Notes under the pieces: generated by a model
What the model was told of the DNA's origin: nothing
The model's database searches: none
Seen by the model: only the letters and a program-made list of their open reading frames with translations
NCBI GenBank assembly: GCA_935421135.1
Contig: OW285187.1
Span: 19,406,429-19,470,428, forward strand
DNA length: 64,000 bases
Direction of reading: 5' to 3'
DNA from: Bugulina stolonifera
Lineage: Eukaryota; Bryozoa; Gymnolaemata; Cheilostomatida; Bugulidae
Made by a program: the position numbers and the translations under genes
Shown: positions 1 to 9,786 of the stretch, piece by piece
Position numbering within the stretch: the stretch's first letter is position 1
How the letters are laid out: each line of letters begins with the position of its first letter

Positions 1-1205
1 ATCTCTTCAAATAAACACTGTACAACACTCTTATACATTTGAAAAGAAACTATTCACATATTATTATGAACAAAAAATATTTTTTAAGCTAATTAGCAAA
101 GACTGGTTTAATAGTAAGCTAAATATATACAATGTATATAAATTTGTCAAAAGCTATTGTTTGTGGGCTGTGGCTATAATTTTGCATGTATATTTCTGAA
201 TAGAATCTGATAGTTAATGGTGACCCCAAAATTTGTCCCGAGCTAGAAACACCACCTCACCCACTGATTAAAGAAGCCTTAGTTCAATGGAGCTCCATCT
301 TCTTCCCCTTCCTTTTCATTAAACAATACTTGGTTAAGTCAGACCTGGAAATACTGCTTAGCTTAGCTATTCTGCCTCATTTAACAAACGTGTGAAAGGA
401 CGAGTCATGGTAAAGTTACCAAAACTGCATGTTTAGGCTATTAAAAGGATTTCACCCATTTTTCTTCACAAAGTAGGTTGTATAACCAAACTAAGTCCCA
501 AATTGCACCTCAAATTAAATCTTGACTGACCTCTATGGCCATAGCCAATTAACTGCATTGGCGATATAGTTACTTTATTGTATGTAAAATTCGAATCTGA
601 GAATTCAACCTTTTATACCCAAAAAGACAAAGTTTTGATCGCAGAAATGGAATCTACAGGTGTGAATTGTATATATTCTCACCATTAATTTTCACTACTA
701 AGTTTAGTAGATTTAGCCTTGAACAACGCCCCAAAACGCCAACTCAGACGACGGCCATGTTGAATTTGAGCCGCTGTCGCCATGTAGTTTATTTTGGAGT
801 ATTTTTGTTCTCAAAAAATTATTTATTCTTGTGTTGAGCACTTCTAATCCTTAATTATTGTATATCAACCTTCTTTTCATCAGATCCAGCAGTGTCTATT
901 TGGTCGCTTTTCAGTGAATTTGGGTCAAACTAGCTCCGAGAGGTGTTTTCAGGGACCTCTGACCCCCAATATGGTGATCATACAGGTTCGAATGAGCAAT
1001 GAAACTGAAGCACGCAAGTTAAAGTATATATGTAACAAATATTACAGTTCTAAGTATCATACAGTGGCCACAGTAATAATTTAAATGTTCAGGAATTTCA
1101 AAAAGTGCCACGTAGAGTTGTCCCCACCACATTTCCCCACTTTTCAACGAGCTGCTGCCGGAACCGCAAGGTTCATATAGAAAAAAAATTTGCTGGTTTC
1201 CCACT
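1..1205. other. no gene recognised, AT-rich intergenic
   Basis: I see no exon series, RNA gene or complete repeat here. There is a short CG-containing patch around 720-790. The sequence is otherwise AT-rich and without long open frames that resemble protein families I know. Confidence 0.4.
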
Positions 1206-1365
1206 AATTCAAGGGTGCTCTTTCTATCAAGGCCGAAGGAAGACCTTATCAGCTGGAACTAACCTTAGCTACGAGAGAAGACTCTGTATAAGTAGTATGG
1301 ATGTGTCTTTATTGAGACTCAAGCATGAATTGAGGCCATAACAGTATAAATTCGCTTTATATAGT
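1206..1365 (-). repeat. fragment of an LTR, family LTR-B
   Basis: This segment matches the R/U5-like part of the two longer LTR-B copies at 45507-46214 and 62937-63710. Shared landmarks are a run resembling AGACTCTGTATAA, a TGTCTTTATTGAGA block (an AATAAA signal on the minus strand) and a CTTTATATAG block (a TATA box on the minus strand). The fragment stops abruptly at about 1365, where a plus-oriented LTR begins, so it was truncated by rearrangement or insertion. Confidence 0.55.
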
Positions 1366-2031
1366 TTTTACTGTTTGTCTAATGCATATGTCTTAGTAAT
1401 TAACTTGCCTGGCTTGTCCATTGTTGTTTATTAGCCAATCATGTAACATTTACTGTACTAGCAATTTCTAAGTCTTTTAGCCTTATTGTAAATATGGCCT
1501 ACATGCCAGATCATGCTAGTTTTCATATATTATGTTTTTTACATGATTATAAGCTCTTTTCGTAATGGCCGACCCTTATTGGGTCGGACCTCAGCCATTT
1601 TGCCGCCATATTGTTGTGTAATACCCATGGCCGATACTCTATCGGCCCACCCGATACTATATCGGGCTTTTCACCAGATTTGGTATATCAGCAAGCTCAT
1701 TTTGTTATGTTAGTCAGTTGTTGAACAGGCTCTAATAAAGTCACATCTATCAACTCAACTCTACAGAGTCTTCTCTCTGAGAGAGGTAATTCCAGCCTTG
1801 GTCCATTTGGACCATTAGCCCGAACTCATCCTCATGCTCGTTAAGACACTCTTCCTTATACTCTTTCATGAGTACCAGCATCGGGCCTATGCCCAGGATA
1901 CAGGATTAATCAGCTACATAACTGTTCACTCTTTATGCAATGCTGGAAGCATAGCTTTGTCGACCGCTCTCAAGCGCTTCCCACACTTGTGTCGGCATCG
2001 GCACCCATGTGTCTTAGCAGAAAACATTACG
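1366..2031 (+). mobile_element. solo LTR, LTR-A related
   Basis: The segment has the layout of the better-bounded LTR-A copies. A U3 cluster of short inverted repeats (1568-1670, for example CCGACCC/GGGTCGG and CCCGATA/TATCGGG) is followed by an AATAAAG signal near 1734, the U5 words ACTCAACTCTACAGAGTCTT and GCGCTTCCCACAC, and an end reading AAAACATTAC. No internal coding region follows in the same orientation, so I read it as a solo LTR. The left boundary is approximate. Confidence 0.6.
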
Positions 2032-2093
2032 ATACATTGTACATGTATATATAATACTGTGGTGTTCCAGCTCACTTAGCCTGCCGTTACACA

Positions 2094-2540
2094 TGGACTA
2101 CATACATATACTTATGTTTGTACAATTCAGTTATTATGCATGACTTTTATTACATGCTCATTGTATACCTATTATTCTTATTATTAATAACTGCCTGGCT
2201 AGTGTGTTATACTACTATTATTCAACCAATCAGATCCCTGTACTTGTCTGTGGCTAATTACACTATTATTGCAAGTACAATTATTGTCTGATTTCTTTCT
2301 ATGTCTTTTTGACCATTATAATTGATGGCCGATGTCTTGGATATTTATGATATTAATACATAATCAATTTCTCTTAATTGTAAGCACTTTTTGTGCATGG
2401 CCGACCCTTTTATGGTCGGACCTCGGGCATTTTTTAGCCATCTTGTTGTGCAATTTCCGGGGACGATAGCTTATCGTACAGCCCGACCCCCTGTCGGAAG
2501 TTTGAATCATATAAAAGTCAGCACATTTTCTATGCTAACC
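2094..2540 (+). mobile_element. LTR-A solo LTR, 3' truncated
   Basis: It starts with TGGACTAC, the same start as the copy at 53306, and carries the LTR-A U3 hairpin cluster at 2397-2500 and a TATA-like ATATAAAAG at 2509. The match to other copies stops just after the word TTTTCTATGCTAA near 2537, so the poly(A) signal and U5 are missing. A CTTGACTTGA-rich repeat follows directly. Confidence 0.65.
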
Positions 2541-2544
2541 TCAT

Positions 2545-2790
2545 CATGGTTTTTCATGGATTGGAATACCTACTAAGACAAAAAAGTGATGTTTTGGAAA
2601 ATTTTTGGAAGTTGTCTCCCACTTGACTTGCATTTCGACTTGACTTGACTTGTGACTTGCATGACAGCTGACTTAGACTTGAGGCAGCACTGACTTGACT
2701 TGATCTGCCTTCAAAATTCTATAAATGACTTGACAGAGTTGGGTCCAAGTCATAGATTTGACTTGACTTGCCAAGTCAAGTCACATGTAT
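2545..2790. repeat. CTTGACTTGA-rich repeat, hAT-D pieces
   Basis: This segment has repeated TTGACTTGACTTG words and includes CAGAGTTGGGTCCAAGTCA at 2735, which matches the outer end of a repeat at 34519 and, in reverse, at 40807. The part before 2735 resembles 40670-40800 and 8731-8925. It therefore looks like joined end fragments of one nonautonomous family. Confidence 0.5.
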
Positions 2791-3345
2791 GTGTTAGTCA
2801 ACAATAAATTTAGTCAGCTCTTGAACATCAAAACAACATAGGGTAGTACTGTACATGTAGGTTGAATTTTAATCAAATTGGTGGTAATAGAACTTTGAAT
2901 TATCACCATATTCCAACACCCTAGTAGTTATATTCCATTGGTTGGTTGAACTAAGCAAAATGTTGTTTATCCAATCATAGTAGCGGTATCTACTGATGTA
3001 TAATCATGAAAATGCTGCCAACTTGAAGTGTGACAATCTGGTAAAGTGAGTTATGTGGTATAGTGAACACATTCATGGTCAATTAAAAAGCAATTACAGG
3101 GTACCCAGTGGTACCTTCTGGACAAATGTTGCTATAAAATGCATTCTATGGGACAAAAATGTGCAGAAATATTCCTCCTAGGAGTTATTTGTTATCCCGT
3201 TTTCAAATATGCCCGCCGCTTAATTTTTTCACCCCCAGATTTTCCTCTATGTCCCATTTGAGGGTTCATTCCAGGGTCTGCCCAGCTTAAAGAGGACCTA
3301 AAGTAAGGAAAGACAACCCTTAATTTTTGACTTATTTTCATGCTG
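2791..3345. other. unassigned intergenic sequence
   Basis: No exon pattern or known repeat is recognised. It may include the decayed distal end of the minus-strand retroelement whose zinc-finger ORF begins just to the right. Confidence 0.35.
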
Positions 3346-3349
3346 GGAA

Positions 3350-3636
3350 AACTGTCTATACCTGGCAAAATGCTGCCAGATATGTGTCCTCATTCTTTTT
3401 GCTGCTCCCTGAAACCCGCATCGGGCACACTAGGATAGTGGCTGGCTCTCCTTGGTTAGGTTGTCCCGTGCTGTCTGGGTAGCCTCGGATACCCGAGGAT
3501 GGGCCTGGGCAGGCGTTCGTGAGGTCAGCTGCTCGGCCAAGCGATGCAGCTTGACGCGTGCCTTCCTCAGAGTGAGCTGGGGAAGTGGTGTAGCTGGAGG
3601 AGTAGTTGGAGGGGTTCCCTCTGGAGTTAAGGTGGT
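3350..3636 (-). pseudogene. tandem duplicate of the zinc-finger ORF module
   Basis: Read on the minus strand, the frame of the neighbouring ORF continues past its TGA stop and repeats a module also found inside that ORF (about 3940-4230). The module is a Thr/Pro-rich stretch with TLTPEGTPP, then VKLHRL, then an SRTPAQ region and a C2H2-type finger starting CARCGF. A second in-frame stop (TAG) sits just before the finger, where the intact copy has AGG. It is either a decayed C-terminal half of the same protein or a duplication that arose after the gene lost function. Confidence 0.5.
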
Positions 3637-4629
3637 TCAGAGTGGAGAAACTGCCACAGGAGTTCTGGCTGGAGAAGAACTGGAACTGGCTGCAGCCCGA
3701 CGCTTCCTAGGAGGTCGTTTCTTGGCTGCCTGAGGTAGGCAAGCCGGTTTATTAGTGCCACTCTGGCCGTCCATGGTAGGCTGGCAAGGAAGGAAGAGTG
3801 GGAGATCCTTTACGCCCCACCACTTCATCAGAGCCAGGTAGCTAGACTCATCAAGCAGGTAAAGCCTATCTCCGCAGAGGGAAGTCTTTTTTGTCAGGTG
3901 CTGGCCCAGGGTATCCCTACTCACCGACCTTCTGCCACACTTGCAGTAATATCTGGCAGAATGCTGCCAGATGTGTATCCGCATCCTTTTTACTGCTCCC
4001 TGGAACCCGCACCGGGCACACCTAGATAGTGGCTGGCTCTCCTTAGTGAGGTCGTCCTTCGCTGCCTGAGTAGCTTCGAATACCCAAGGATGGATCTGTG
4101 CAGGTGTGCGTGAAGCCAGCTGCTCGGTCAAGCGATGCAGCTTGACGCCTGCCTTCTTCAGAATGGGTTGAGGAAGTGACGTAGCTAAAGGAATAGTTGG
4201 AGGGGTTCCCTCTGGAGTTAAGGTAGTTCGGAGTGGAGAGACCGGGGTGGGGAAACCTGCAACAACAGAGTTGTTTATAGCCAGTTCACCACCGTGGAAT
4301 AACTCAGAAGTTGGTTCTATTCCTAAAGCATGAGCAGAGAAATCCCCTTCGGTCTCTGCTGGACGTGGCCGAGCAGAGAGGGAAGGAGAATTTATGTCTG
4401 TCAGGCTAGAGAAGACAAGTGCATCATTTACAGCTAGGTGATCCAGTTTATCTGGTTCTTTATGTACAGGAGTGAGCTTACCTTCGCTGTCCATGCTGTG
4501 TTCAGAAGAGTATCCACTGGAGAAAGGTAGAGAGACGACTTTTGGTAAACGTGTGAGCTTAGAAAGCGAGCAAGAACACGTATCTCGGCTGACGACTGGA
4601 GAAGAAAGGATGAGCCGTGCTTGGTCCAT
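3637..4629 (-). CDS. C2H2-like zinc-finger protein linked to a gag-bearing LTR element
   Basis: A 330-residue open frame. The N-terminal two thirds are Ser/Thr/Pro-rich and low in structure. At about residues 203-222 is a Cys2-His2 finger (CARC, then HIWQH), followed by a second Cys/His cluster with CKCGRR and HLTKKTSLCG. The C-terminus is basic, with KKRPPRKRRAAAS, a likely nuclear localisation signal. It lies downstream of the gag ORF (5328-6434) in the same orientation, so it may be an extra ORF of that retroelement. No reverse transcriptase or protease is visible. It could instead be a captured host gene. I do not recognise the family. Confidence 0.5.
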   Translation of the reverse strand: MDQARLILSSPVVSRDTCSCSLSKLTRLPKVVSLPFSSGYSSEHSMDSEGKLTPVHKEPDKLDHLAVNDALVFSSLTDINSPSLSARPRPAETEGDFSAHALGIEPTSELFHGGELAINNSVVAGFPTPVSPLRTTLTPEGTPPTIPLATSLPQPILKKAGVKLHRLTEQLASRTPAQIHPWVFEATQAAKDDLTKESQPLSRCARCGFQGAVKRMRIHIWQHSARYYCKCGRRSVSRDTLGQHLTKKTSLCGDRLYLLDESSYLALMKWWGVKDLPLFLPCQPTMDGQSGTNKPACLPQAAKKRPPRKRRAAASSSSSPARTPVAVSPL

Positions 4630-4758
4630 TTCTTATATACTGGCTGATGAAAGGGGAGCACATGTTGCTTGGTTTTCCACCGTAATTTCTTTGTTGAATG
4701 TAGGGTGTGTTCGCGGGAACACGGCATTGCCAATGCTCGACCGTTCTGTATCAACTTT

Positions 4759-5157
4759 TCAATCATTTGACCGTTCAGCAATCTTGTCAGTCGACAAATT
4801 GTCTTCGGCATTTTCAGTCTTCGAAGATGGCGTTTGCTGTGGAGAAGGTACTATAGACTGTAGTGCAGTCTCTGAGGTTGTGATCACGTAGTCCGTTGCG
4901 CCGTTTGACTCCAGTCGGGATCCTTGCTCCCCTTCTATTAAGGTATCTACAGGCTCGTCTTTGATATGGCTCAGGACAAGTTCTGTAAAGTCAGCCCACA
5001 TTCCACAAACTTGGATATCCTCGTCCAGGTGTTGCTCCTGGGACGAGTCATCGTCATTGAGAGTTGTTGGTAATGTTTGAGAGGTGTTATCCTGTATCCC
5101 CAGGTCGGGTAGATCCCTAACCTGGGTGAGCATCGGGTCCTGTACTTGAGTGTCCAA
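4759..5157 (-). CDS. acidic ORF between gag and the zinc-finger ORF
   Basis: A 132-residue frame rich in Asp, Glu, Gln, Ser and Thr. It has no recognisable domain, signal peptide or membrane segment. It lies between the gag-like ORF and the zinc-finger ORF, all on the minus strand, and overlaps neither. It may be the N-terminal part of the zinc-finger protein separated by a frameshift, because both have the same low-complexity polar composition. The function is unknown. Confidence 0.35.
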   Translation of the reverse strand: MDTQVQDPMLTQVRDLPDLGIQDNTSQTLPTTLNDDDSSQEQHLDEDIQVCGMWADFTELVLSHIKDEPVDTLIEGEQGSRLESNGATDYVITTSETALQSIVPSPQQTPSSKTENAEDNLSTDKIAERSND

Positions 5158-5327
5158 TTTTTTGGTCTTGTCGTCCTGTCCTAGTGTCGGCCCTTGAACC
5201 GGAGAGCAGAATAATCGTCTCCTGGGAGGTCGGGCAGCTGTTTTGGCTGCACCTTACTTTTGGTCAGGCACAGGGGCTGTTGGGAGTTTCTCCGCTTCAG
5301 GGGAAAGGCTGAGGGCGACCACTGGGG

Positions 5328-6434
5328 TCAGCCCGAGGAACAGGTTGTCTGCTCCTCGAACTGAGGGACAGCTGTATTTGTGACAACTGGCCGTCGACCG
5401 GACAGGCGTATTTCCGTGTCCTTGAAGTTAGGTATGCTGATAATGTCCTCTTGATTGGAGGAGTTAGGCTCCGCTACTGAGAGTTGCCCCGCCTGGGTTG
5501 CAGGCTGGTTAGCCTTGGAGTCTTTGAGTTTGAGAAGTTGTAGAGCTCGATGAATGAGGTCATCTGTTGGGGTCTCCTGTTGAGCTGTATGGGTGCCATT
5601 GGCCATGAGGAATCTGTTCCCGGCTTCCATGGCGTCAGTAAGGGTACTAGGCTGGATAAGGTCTAGGTATCGTCGGAGTTGATTATTCTGGACAGAGGCG
5701 CAGAACCGTTCAACGGCCCAGGTCTCCAAGGATGCAGGTGGTGCTCTGTCAAAGGCTATCGCCGTAATCCGGCGGACGACATTTGCATAGGTCCGTAGAG
5801 AGGTGTGGGGTTCCTGGCATAAAGAAGTCAGTTTCCATCTGGCTTCACAGGCGGTAAACTCGTACCGATGTTTAAGCAGGGAGAGTACGTCCCCTACTGT
5901 ACTGGGTCGGCCGTACTCTAGTGCTGGGCCCTTGAGTGCCACGCGTAGCTGCACTAGGCATGCCTTAGGTTTCCACTCTTGTTTCTCGACCATAGAGTGG
6001 AATTCTTCTATGACTGTTTCCACGTCGCCAGTGCCATTATAGCTGAGTGCTGGTTGTCCAGATCCATTCCGATCCATAATCTGTTGTAACAGAGCCTTCA
6101 TTTGTTCCATGTTAGGTTGATAGTTGAGCTTGATCACCAAGACTAGTACCAATTCTCCACTTGACTTGAGTGCCGGGACTCTAGAAATAGGTCCGTAACT
6201 CACAAGGGGGTATACTTGAGTACAAAGTGCTAAGAGTGATTGAAAATGCTTCCTGGCGATGATGGCTCTGGGGCTACTTTGGCCTGGCCATGTCCAGATG
6301 AAGTAGAGCTGTGACTCATGGAGGAGGGTGCTTAGACCGTGTCCGATCCACTTGGTTGCTTGAGTACTTGAAGTAGAATCCTGATTACTTCGGTTAGCGG
6401 GGAGGGCACTGGTGCTATAGCCCCGCGATTCCAC
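5328..6434 (-). CDS. gag: retrotransposon gag-like protein
   Basis: A 368-residue frame. From about residue 140 to 290 it has the helical pattern of Ty3/gypsy-type Gag (Retrotrans_gag): a segment with LVQLRVALKGPALEY, then VGDVLSLLKHRYEF, and later WAVERFCASVQNNQLRRYL. This part of Gag forms the retrotransposon capsid. An internal Met at 6110 may be the real start, because the first 108 residues look unlike Gag. No CCHC zinc knuckle is seen at the C-terminus. It lies about 300 bases inside an LTR with a primer-binding site, in the expected order. No pol ORF follows, so the element is nonautonomous or truncated. Confidence 0.7.
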   Translation of the reverse strand: MESRGYSTSALPANRSNQDSTSSTQATKWIGHGLSTLLHESQLYFIWTWPGQSSPRAIIARKHFQSLLALCTQVYPLVSYGPISRVPALKSSGELVLVLVIKLNYQPNMEQMKALLQQIMDRNGSGQPALSYNGTGDVETVIEEFHSMVEKQEWKPKACLVQLRVALKGPALEYGRPSTVGDVLSLLKHRYEFTACEARWKLTSLCQEPHTSLRTYANVVRRITAIAFDRAPPASLETWAVERFCASVQNNQLRRYLDLIQPSTLTDAMEAGNRFLMANGTHTAQQETPTDDLIHRALQLLKLKDSKANQPATQAGQLSVAEPNSSNQEDIISIPNFKDTEIRLSGRRPVVTNTAVPQFEEQTTCSSG

Positions 6435-6710
6435 AGGTGGAAGTAGATCTGAATGTCAATGTAAGAGCAGAGGCTTTAGGGCCGAGTCCGTAGTCCAAGT
6501 AAGGAAGAGGTTAGTGCTTCGTGTTGGTTGAGGAGGACGTGGTCGTCTTGTTCATGTGGAGCTTAGGACGATTAAAGTCGTCTAACTGTTCAGTCTGAAG
6601 GGTCCACGGTCAAGGAGTTGCGATTTAGGCCAATGAAGGTCGATGGGTTTTCGGTTTAGTGCCGAGGCCATGATCGCCTTCCCTCTCACTGCAAAGAGCC
6701 AACCAAAATA

Positions 6711-6727
6711 TCTCACTGCTGCCACCA
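6711..6727 (-). other. candidate tRNA primer-binding site
   Basis: On the minus strand, one base after the LTR end (CATTGCA), the sequence reads TGGTGGCAGCAGTGAGA. A TGG start one base inside the LTR is typical of a primer-binding site pairing with a tRNA 3' CCA end. I could not tell which tRNA is the primer. Confidence 0.55.
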
Positions 6728-6728
6728 A

Positions 6729-7669
6729 TGCAATGTTTTTGTGTACGGTTGTCACACGGGTGCCGATATTACCACGGGTGTGGGAAGCGCTTGGTAGTGG
6801 TAGTGGGCTGCCGAGGTAAACTTCCACACATCACATAAAAGAGTGAACAGTTAAGTTAAGCTCTTGTAATTATTAGAGAGGGCATAGGCCGATGCTTAGA
6901 CTCATTAAAGAGTCAAGGGTTGACGTAGGTCCTATATTTTATACTCCAAAGGAGTGTAGAAAGTATCTGTGTTGATCTAGGGATGTAGACCCGATGCTAG
7001 ATTCATTGAAAAATCCGGGATCGGCTAAGGTCCGATAGTTTATACTCACAAGGAGTGTAAAAAGTGTCTTAAACGAGTATGAGGACGAGCTCGGGCGCTG
7101 AGGTCAAAAGACCAGGGCTGGAGCTGCTTGCCTGCAAGAGTAAGACTCTGTAGGTTGAGTTGGGAGGTGTTGCTTTATTAGAGCGCAATCAACAGCTGAC
7201 TTGATACAGCAAAATGCGTGAGCTTTTATACGTAATAAACTTCCGGCGAAGAGGCCGATATGGTATCGGGCGGTACGATAAGGTATCGTACCGGAAATTA
7301 CATAACAACATGGTGGAAAAACGCCCGAGGTCTGACCATCAAAAGGGTCGGCCTTGCACAAAAAGTGCTTATAATAAGACCAAAAAGATAGTATGTAATT
7401 ATGACCATGATCTATGACATCGGCCCTAAATGTATACAGGTAAAAAGACTTAGACAATAATCAGGTAAGAAAGGTAATTGCGCAACAGTAGTATAATTGA
7501 CTACAGAACAATGCAAAGGACCTGATTGATTGATAATAATACAATACACATTAGCCAAGCAGTAGTTGATAAGAGTAATAACAATATAATAAGTGAGAAT
7601 AGCAAGCATGTATAGTGATTCATGCATAGTGTCAGAATAATCAGAGTTAGTTAAGTGTGTACCTATCCA
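6729..7669 (-). mobile_element. LTR-A copy, 5' LTR of the gag element
   Basis: An LTR of about 941 bp on the minus strand. It has the U3 hairpin cluster (about 7250-7350 in window coordinates), a TATA-like GTATAAAAG box, a TAATAAAG poly(A) signal, and U5 words shared with the other copies, and it ends CATTGCA next to a primer-binding site. A gag ORF follows downstream. No second LTR in this orientation is found to the left, so the 3' end of the element has been lost. Confidence 0.7.
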
Positions 7670-7692
7670 GGGGAGACTGATACAGATGCTGG

Positions 7693-8553
7693 TGCACTAC
7701 AATATAACTAACTCTACATGCCCTAGTTATTATGCATGACTCTTACATTGTCTGTTATTACCCTTATTATTGTCAATAACTGCCTGGCTCATGTGCTTTA
7801 TTATTCAACTAATCATGTCTTTGTACTTGTTTACTATTATTGTATCGTTGTTACAAGTGCATTACTGTATACTTTTATTCCAAGTCTTTTTGCCTATTAT
7901 AATTAATGGTCGATGTCTTGGAACTTAGTCATTTTAATACATAATTCATTTCACACGATTGTAAGCACTTTTTGTGCATAGCCGACCCTTTTATGGTCGG
8001 ACCTCGGGAACTGTTCAGCCATCTTGTTATGCAATTTCCGGGACGATACCTTATCGTACCGCCCGACCCCCTGTCGGCCTTTTTACCGGAAATCCAAATA
8101 GTATAAAAGCCAGCACTTTTTCTATGCTAAGTCAGTTGTTGATTGCGCTCTAATAAAGCAACTTCTCCTACCTCAACCTACAGAGTCTTACTCTTGCAGG
8201 CAGGCAGCTCCAGCCTTGGTCCCCTGGACCTTTAGCACCCGAGCTCGTCCTCATACTCGTATAAGTCTTTTACTACACTCTTGATGAGTATAAACATCGG
8301 ACCTTAGTCAATACATAGACATAGACACTTTCTACACTCCTAGGAGTATAAACCACCGGACCTACGTCGACCCTTGACTGTTTACTGAGTCTAAACATCG
8401 GCCTACGTCCTCTACAATACCTATAAGAGCTTACATAACTGTTCACTCTTTATGTAATGTGTGGAAGTTTGCCTTGGCAGCCCGCTACCAAGCGCTTCCC
8501 ACACTCGTGCTATTATCGGCACCCATGTGAAACCCAAAGCACAAAACATTACA
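7693..8553 (+). mobile_element. LTR-A solo LTR
   Basis: An LTR of about 861 bp from TGCACTAC to AACATTACA. It carries the U3 hairpins (7980-8090), GTATAAAAG at 8100, AATAAAG near 8152 and the conserved U5 ACTCAACCTACAGAGTCTTACTCTTGCAG region. It sits 23 bases from the minus-oriented LTR at 6729-7669, head to head. A 23-bp minisatellite begins at its last base. I see no 5-bp target duplication. Confidence 0.7.
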
Positions 8554-8730
8554 GTATCTCCTCCTCCTCTGAATGTGTATCTCCTCCTCCTCTGAATGTG
8601 TATCTCCTCCTCCTCTGAATGTGTATCTCCTCCTCCTCTGAATGTGTATCTCCTCCTCTGAATGTGTATCTCCTCCTCCTCTGAATGTGTATCTCCTCCT
8701 CCTCTGAATGTGTATCTCCTCCTCCTCTGA
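8554..8730. repeat. 23-bp minisatellite
   Basis: About seven and a half head-to-tail copies of GTGTATCTCCTCCTCCTCTGAAT (given here only as a 23-mer unit beginning GTGTATCTCC and ending TCTGAAT). One copy lacks three bases. Because 23 is not a multiple of three and the unit has no stop codon, all three minus-strand frames are open and encode the same 23-residue cycle rich in Glu, Arg and Gly. I regard those long frames as by-products, not genes. Confidence 0.85.
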
Positions 8731-8925
8731 AAATTTTTGAAGTTGTTTCCCACTTGAGTTGCATTTCGACTTGCAAGTAGACAAGTCGACTTTGACTTGA
8801 CTTGACTTGTGACTTGCATAACGGCTGACTTGACCTGACTTGAGGCAGCACTGACTTGACTTGGACTTGATTTACCTCCAAAATTTTAGAAATGACTTGA
8901 CTTGTTGACTTGAAGTCATTCATTA
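8731..8925. repeat. CTTGACTTGA-rich repeat fragment (hAT-D family)
   Basis: Shares AAATTTTTGAAGTTGT, TTGCATTTCGACTTG and GAGGCAGCACTGACTTG with the repeat at 2590-2720, and shares the CCAAAATTTTAGAAA block with the element end at 40770. It lies directly between the 23-bp minisatellite and the next LTR. Confidence 0.5.
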
Positions 8926-9786
8926 CCGTATTATCCACTGCATGCCTTTTACACATGTCTGTACTAGCAATCAAGCCTTGGAACTACATTTTATTGCAAC
9001 TTGGTTTTTCCCACATTTATACTTATTTAGTAATTGTCTATCCTTACTTGATTGTGAATTATTAGAGTCTTTTTGCCACTTTATATTGTAACCACGTGGC
9101 CGACCTTATGGATTTAGCTCATATTTACAGACGACATGTTTCTACCTATTGTAAGCACATTTTGTGCAATGGCCGACCTTTTCATATGGCCGAGTTGGGC
9201 GGAACCAGACATATTGCTGCGTAAGTTCCGGAGCCGACCCCATGTCGGTTAACCGACACCATGCCGTCCCTTTTTTGCCGGAAGTTTGTTATGTATATAA
9301 GGCAGTGCATTTTCTATTGTGAATCAGTTGTTGATTGCGCTTGAATAAAGCAACATCTCCTAACTCAACCTACAGAGGCTTACCCTTTAGGCGGGTAGTT
9401 CTCCCCGAGAATCCTTAGGATTCAGTACAGTTCGAACTCACCTCATCCTAGGCTAAGCGCACCTATCCACCCCTTAGGCTTAGGCCGATCCCGGGTTCTA
9501 ATGGACCTAGCGTCGGACTTAGGCTCTTAAGGTTACATACTCTTTCTCTACACTCCCTTGGAGTATAAACCCTGCATGACCTACGTCGGTCCTGAGCTCT
9601 AATGAGTCTCGGCATCGGCCTACGTCTGGTATACCATACAGTCTACACTATAAAGAGCACCCATAACTGTTCACTCTTTTATGTAATGAGCAGAAGGTAC
9701 ACTTGGTCGGCCTCTACCACCTTCCAAGCCCTTCGCATACCTGTAGCCCTCGGCTCTCGTATGCAATAGTACTCAAAAACATTACA
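8926..9786 (+). mobile_element. diverged LTR-A-like solo LTR
   Basis: It has the same order as the other LTRs: AAGCACATTTTGTGCAATGGCCGACC near 9151 (the first part is a hairpin), further short inverted repeats (9228-9270), TATATAAGG near 9294, AATAAAGCAAC near 9345 and the ACTCAACCTACAGAG block, ending AAAACATTACA at 9786. It differs from LTR-A in the U5 spacer. The start is approximate. Confidence 0.6.

Noticed and set aside
4434..4811. 125-residue minus-strand ORF overlapping the zinc-finger ORF
   Set aside because: It overlaps the longer zinc-finger frame in another phase and has no domain. I kept the frame with fingers.
8554..8730. Possible CRISPR-like direct repeat array
   Set aside because: The units are directly contiguous with no spacers, and the genome is eukaryotic.
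8421..8974. Three long overlapping minus-strand frames with Glu/Arg/Gly-rich repeats
   Set aside because: They are the three readings of one 23-bp minisatellite without stops, flanked by LTR and CTTGA repeat sequence.
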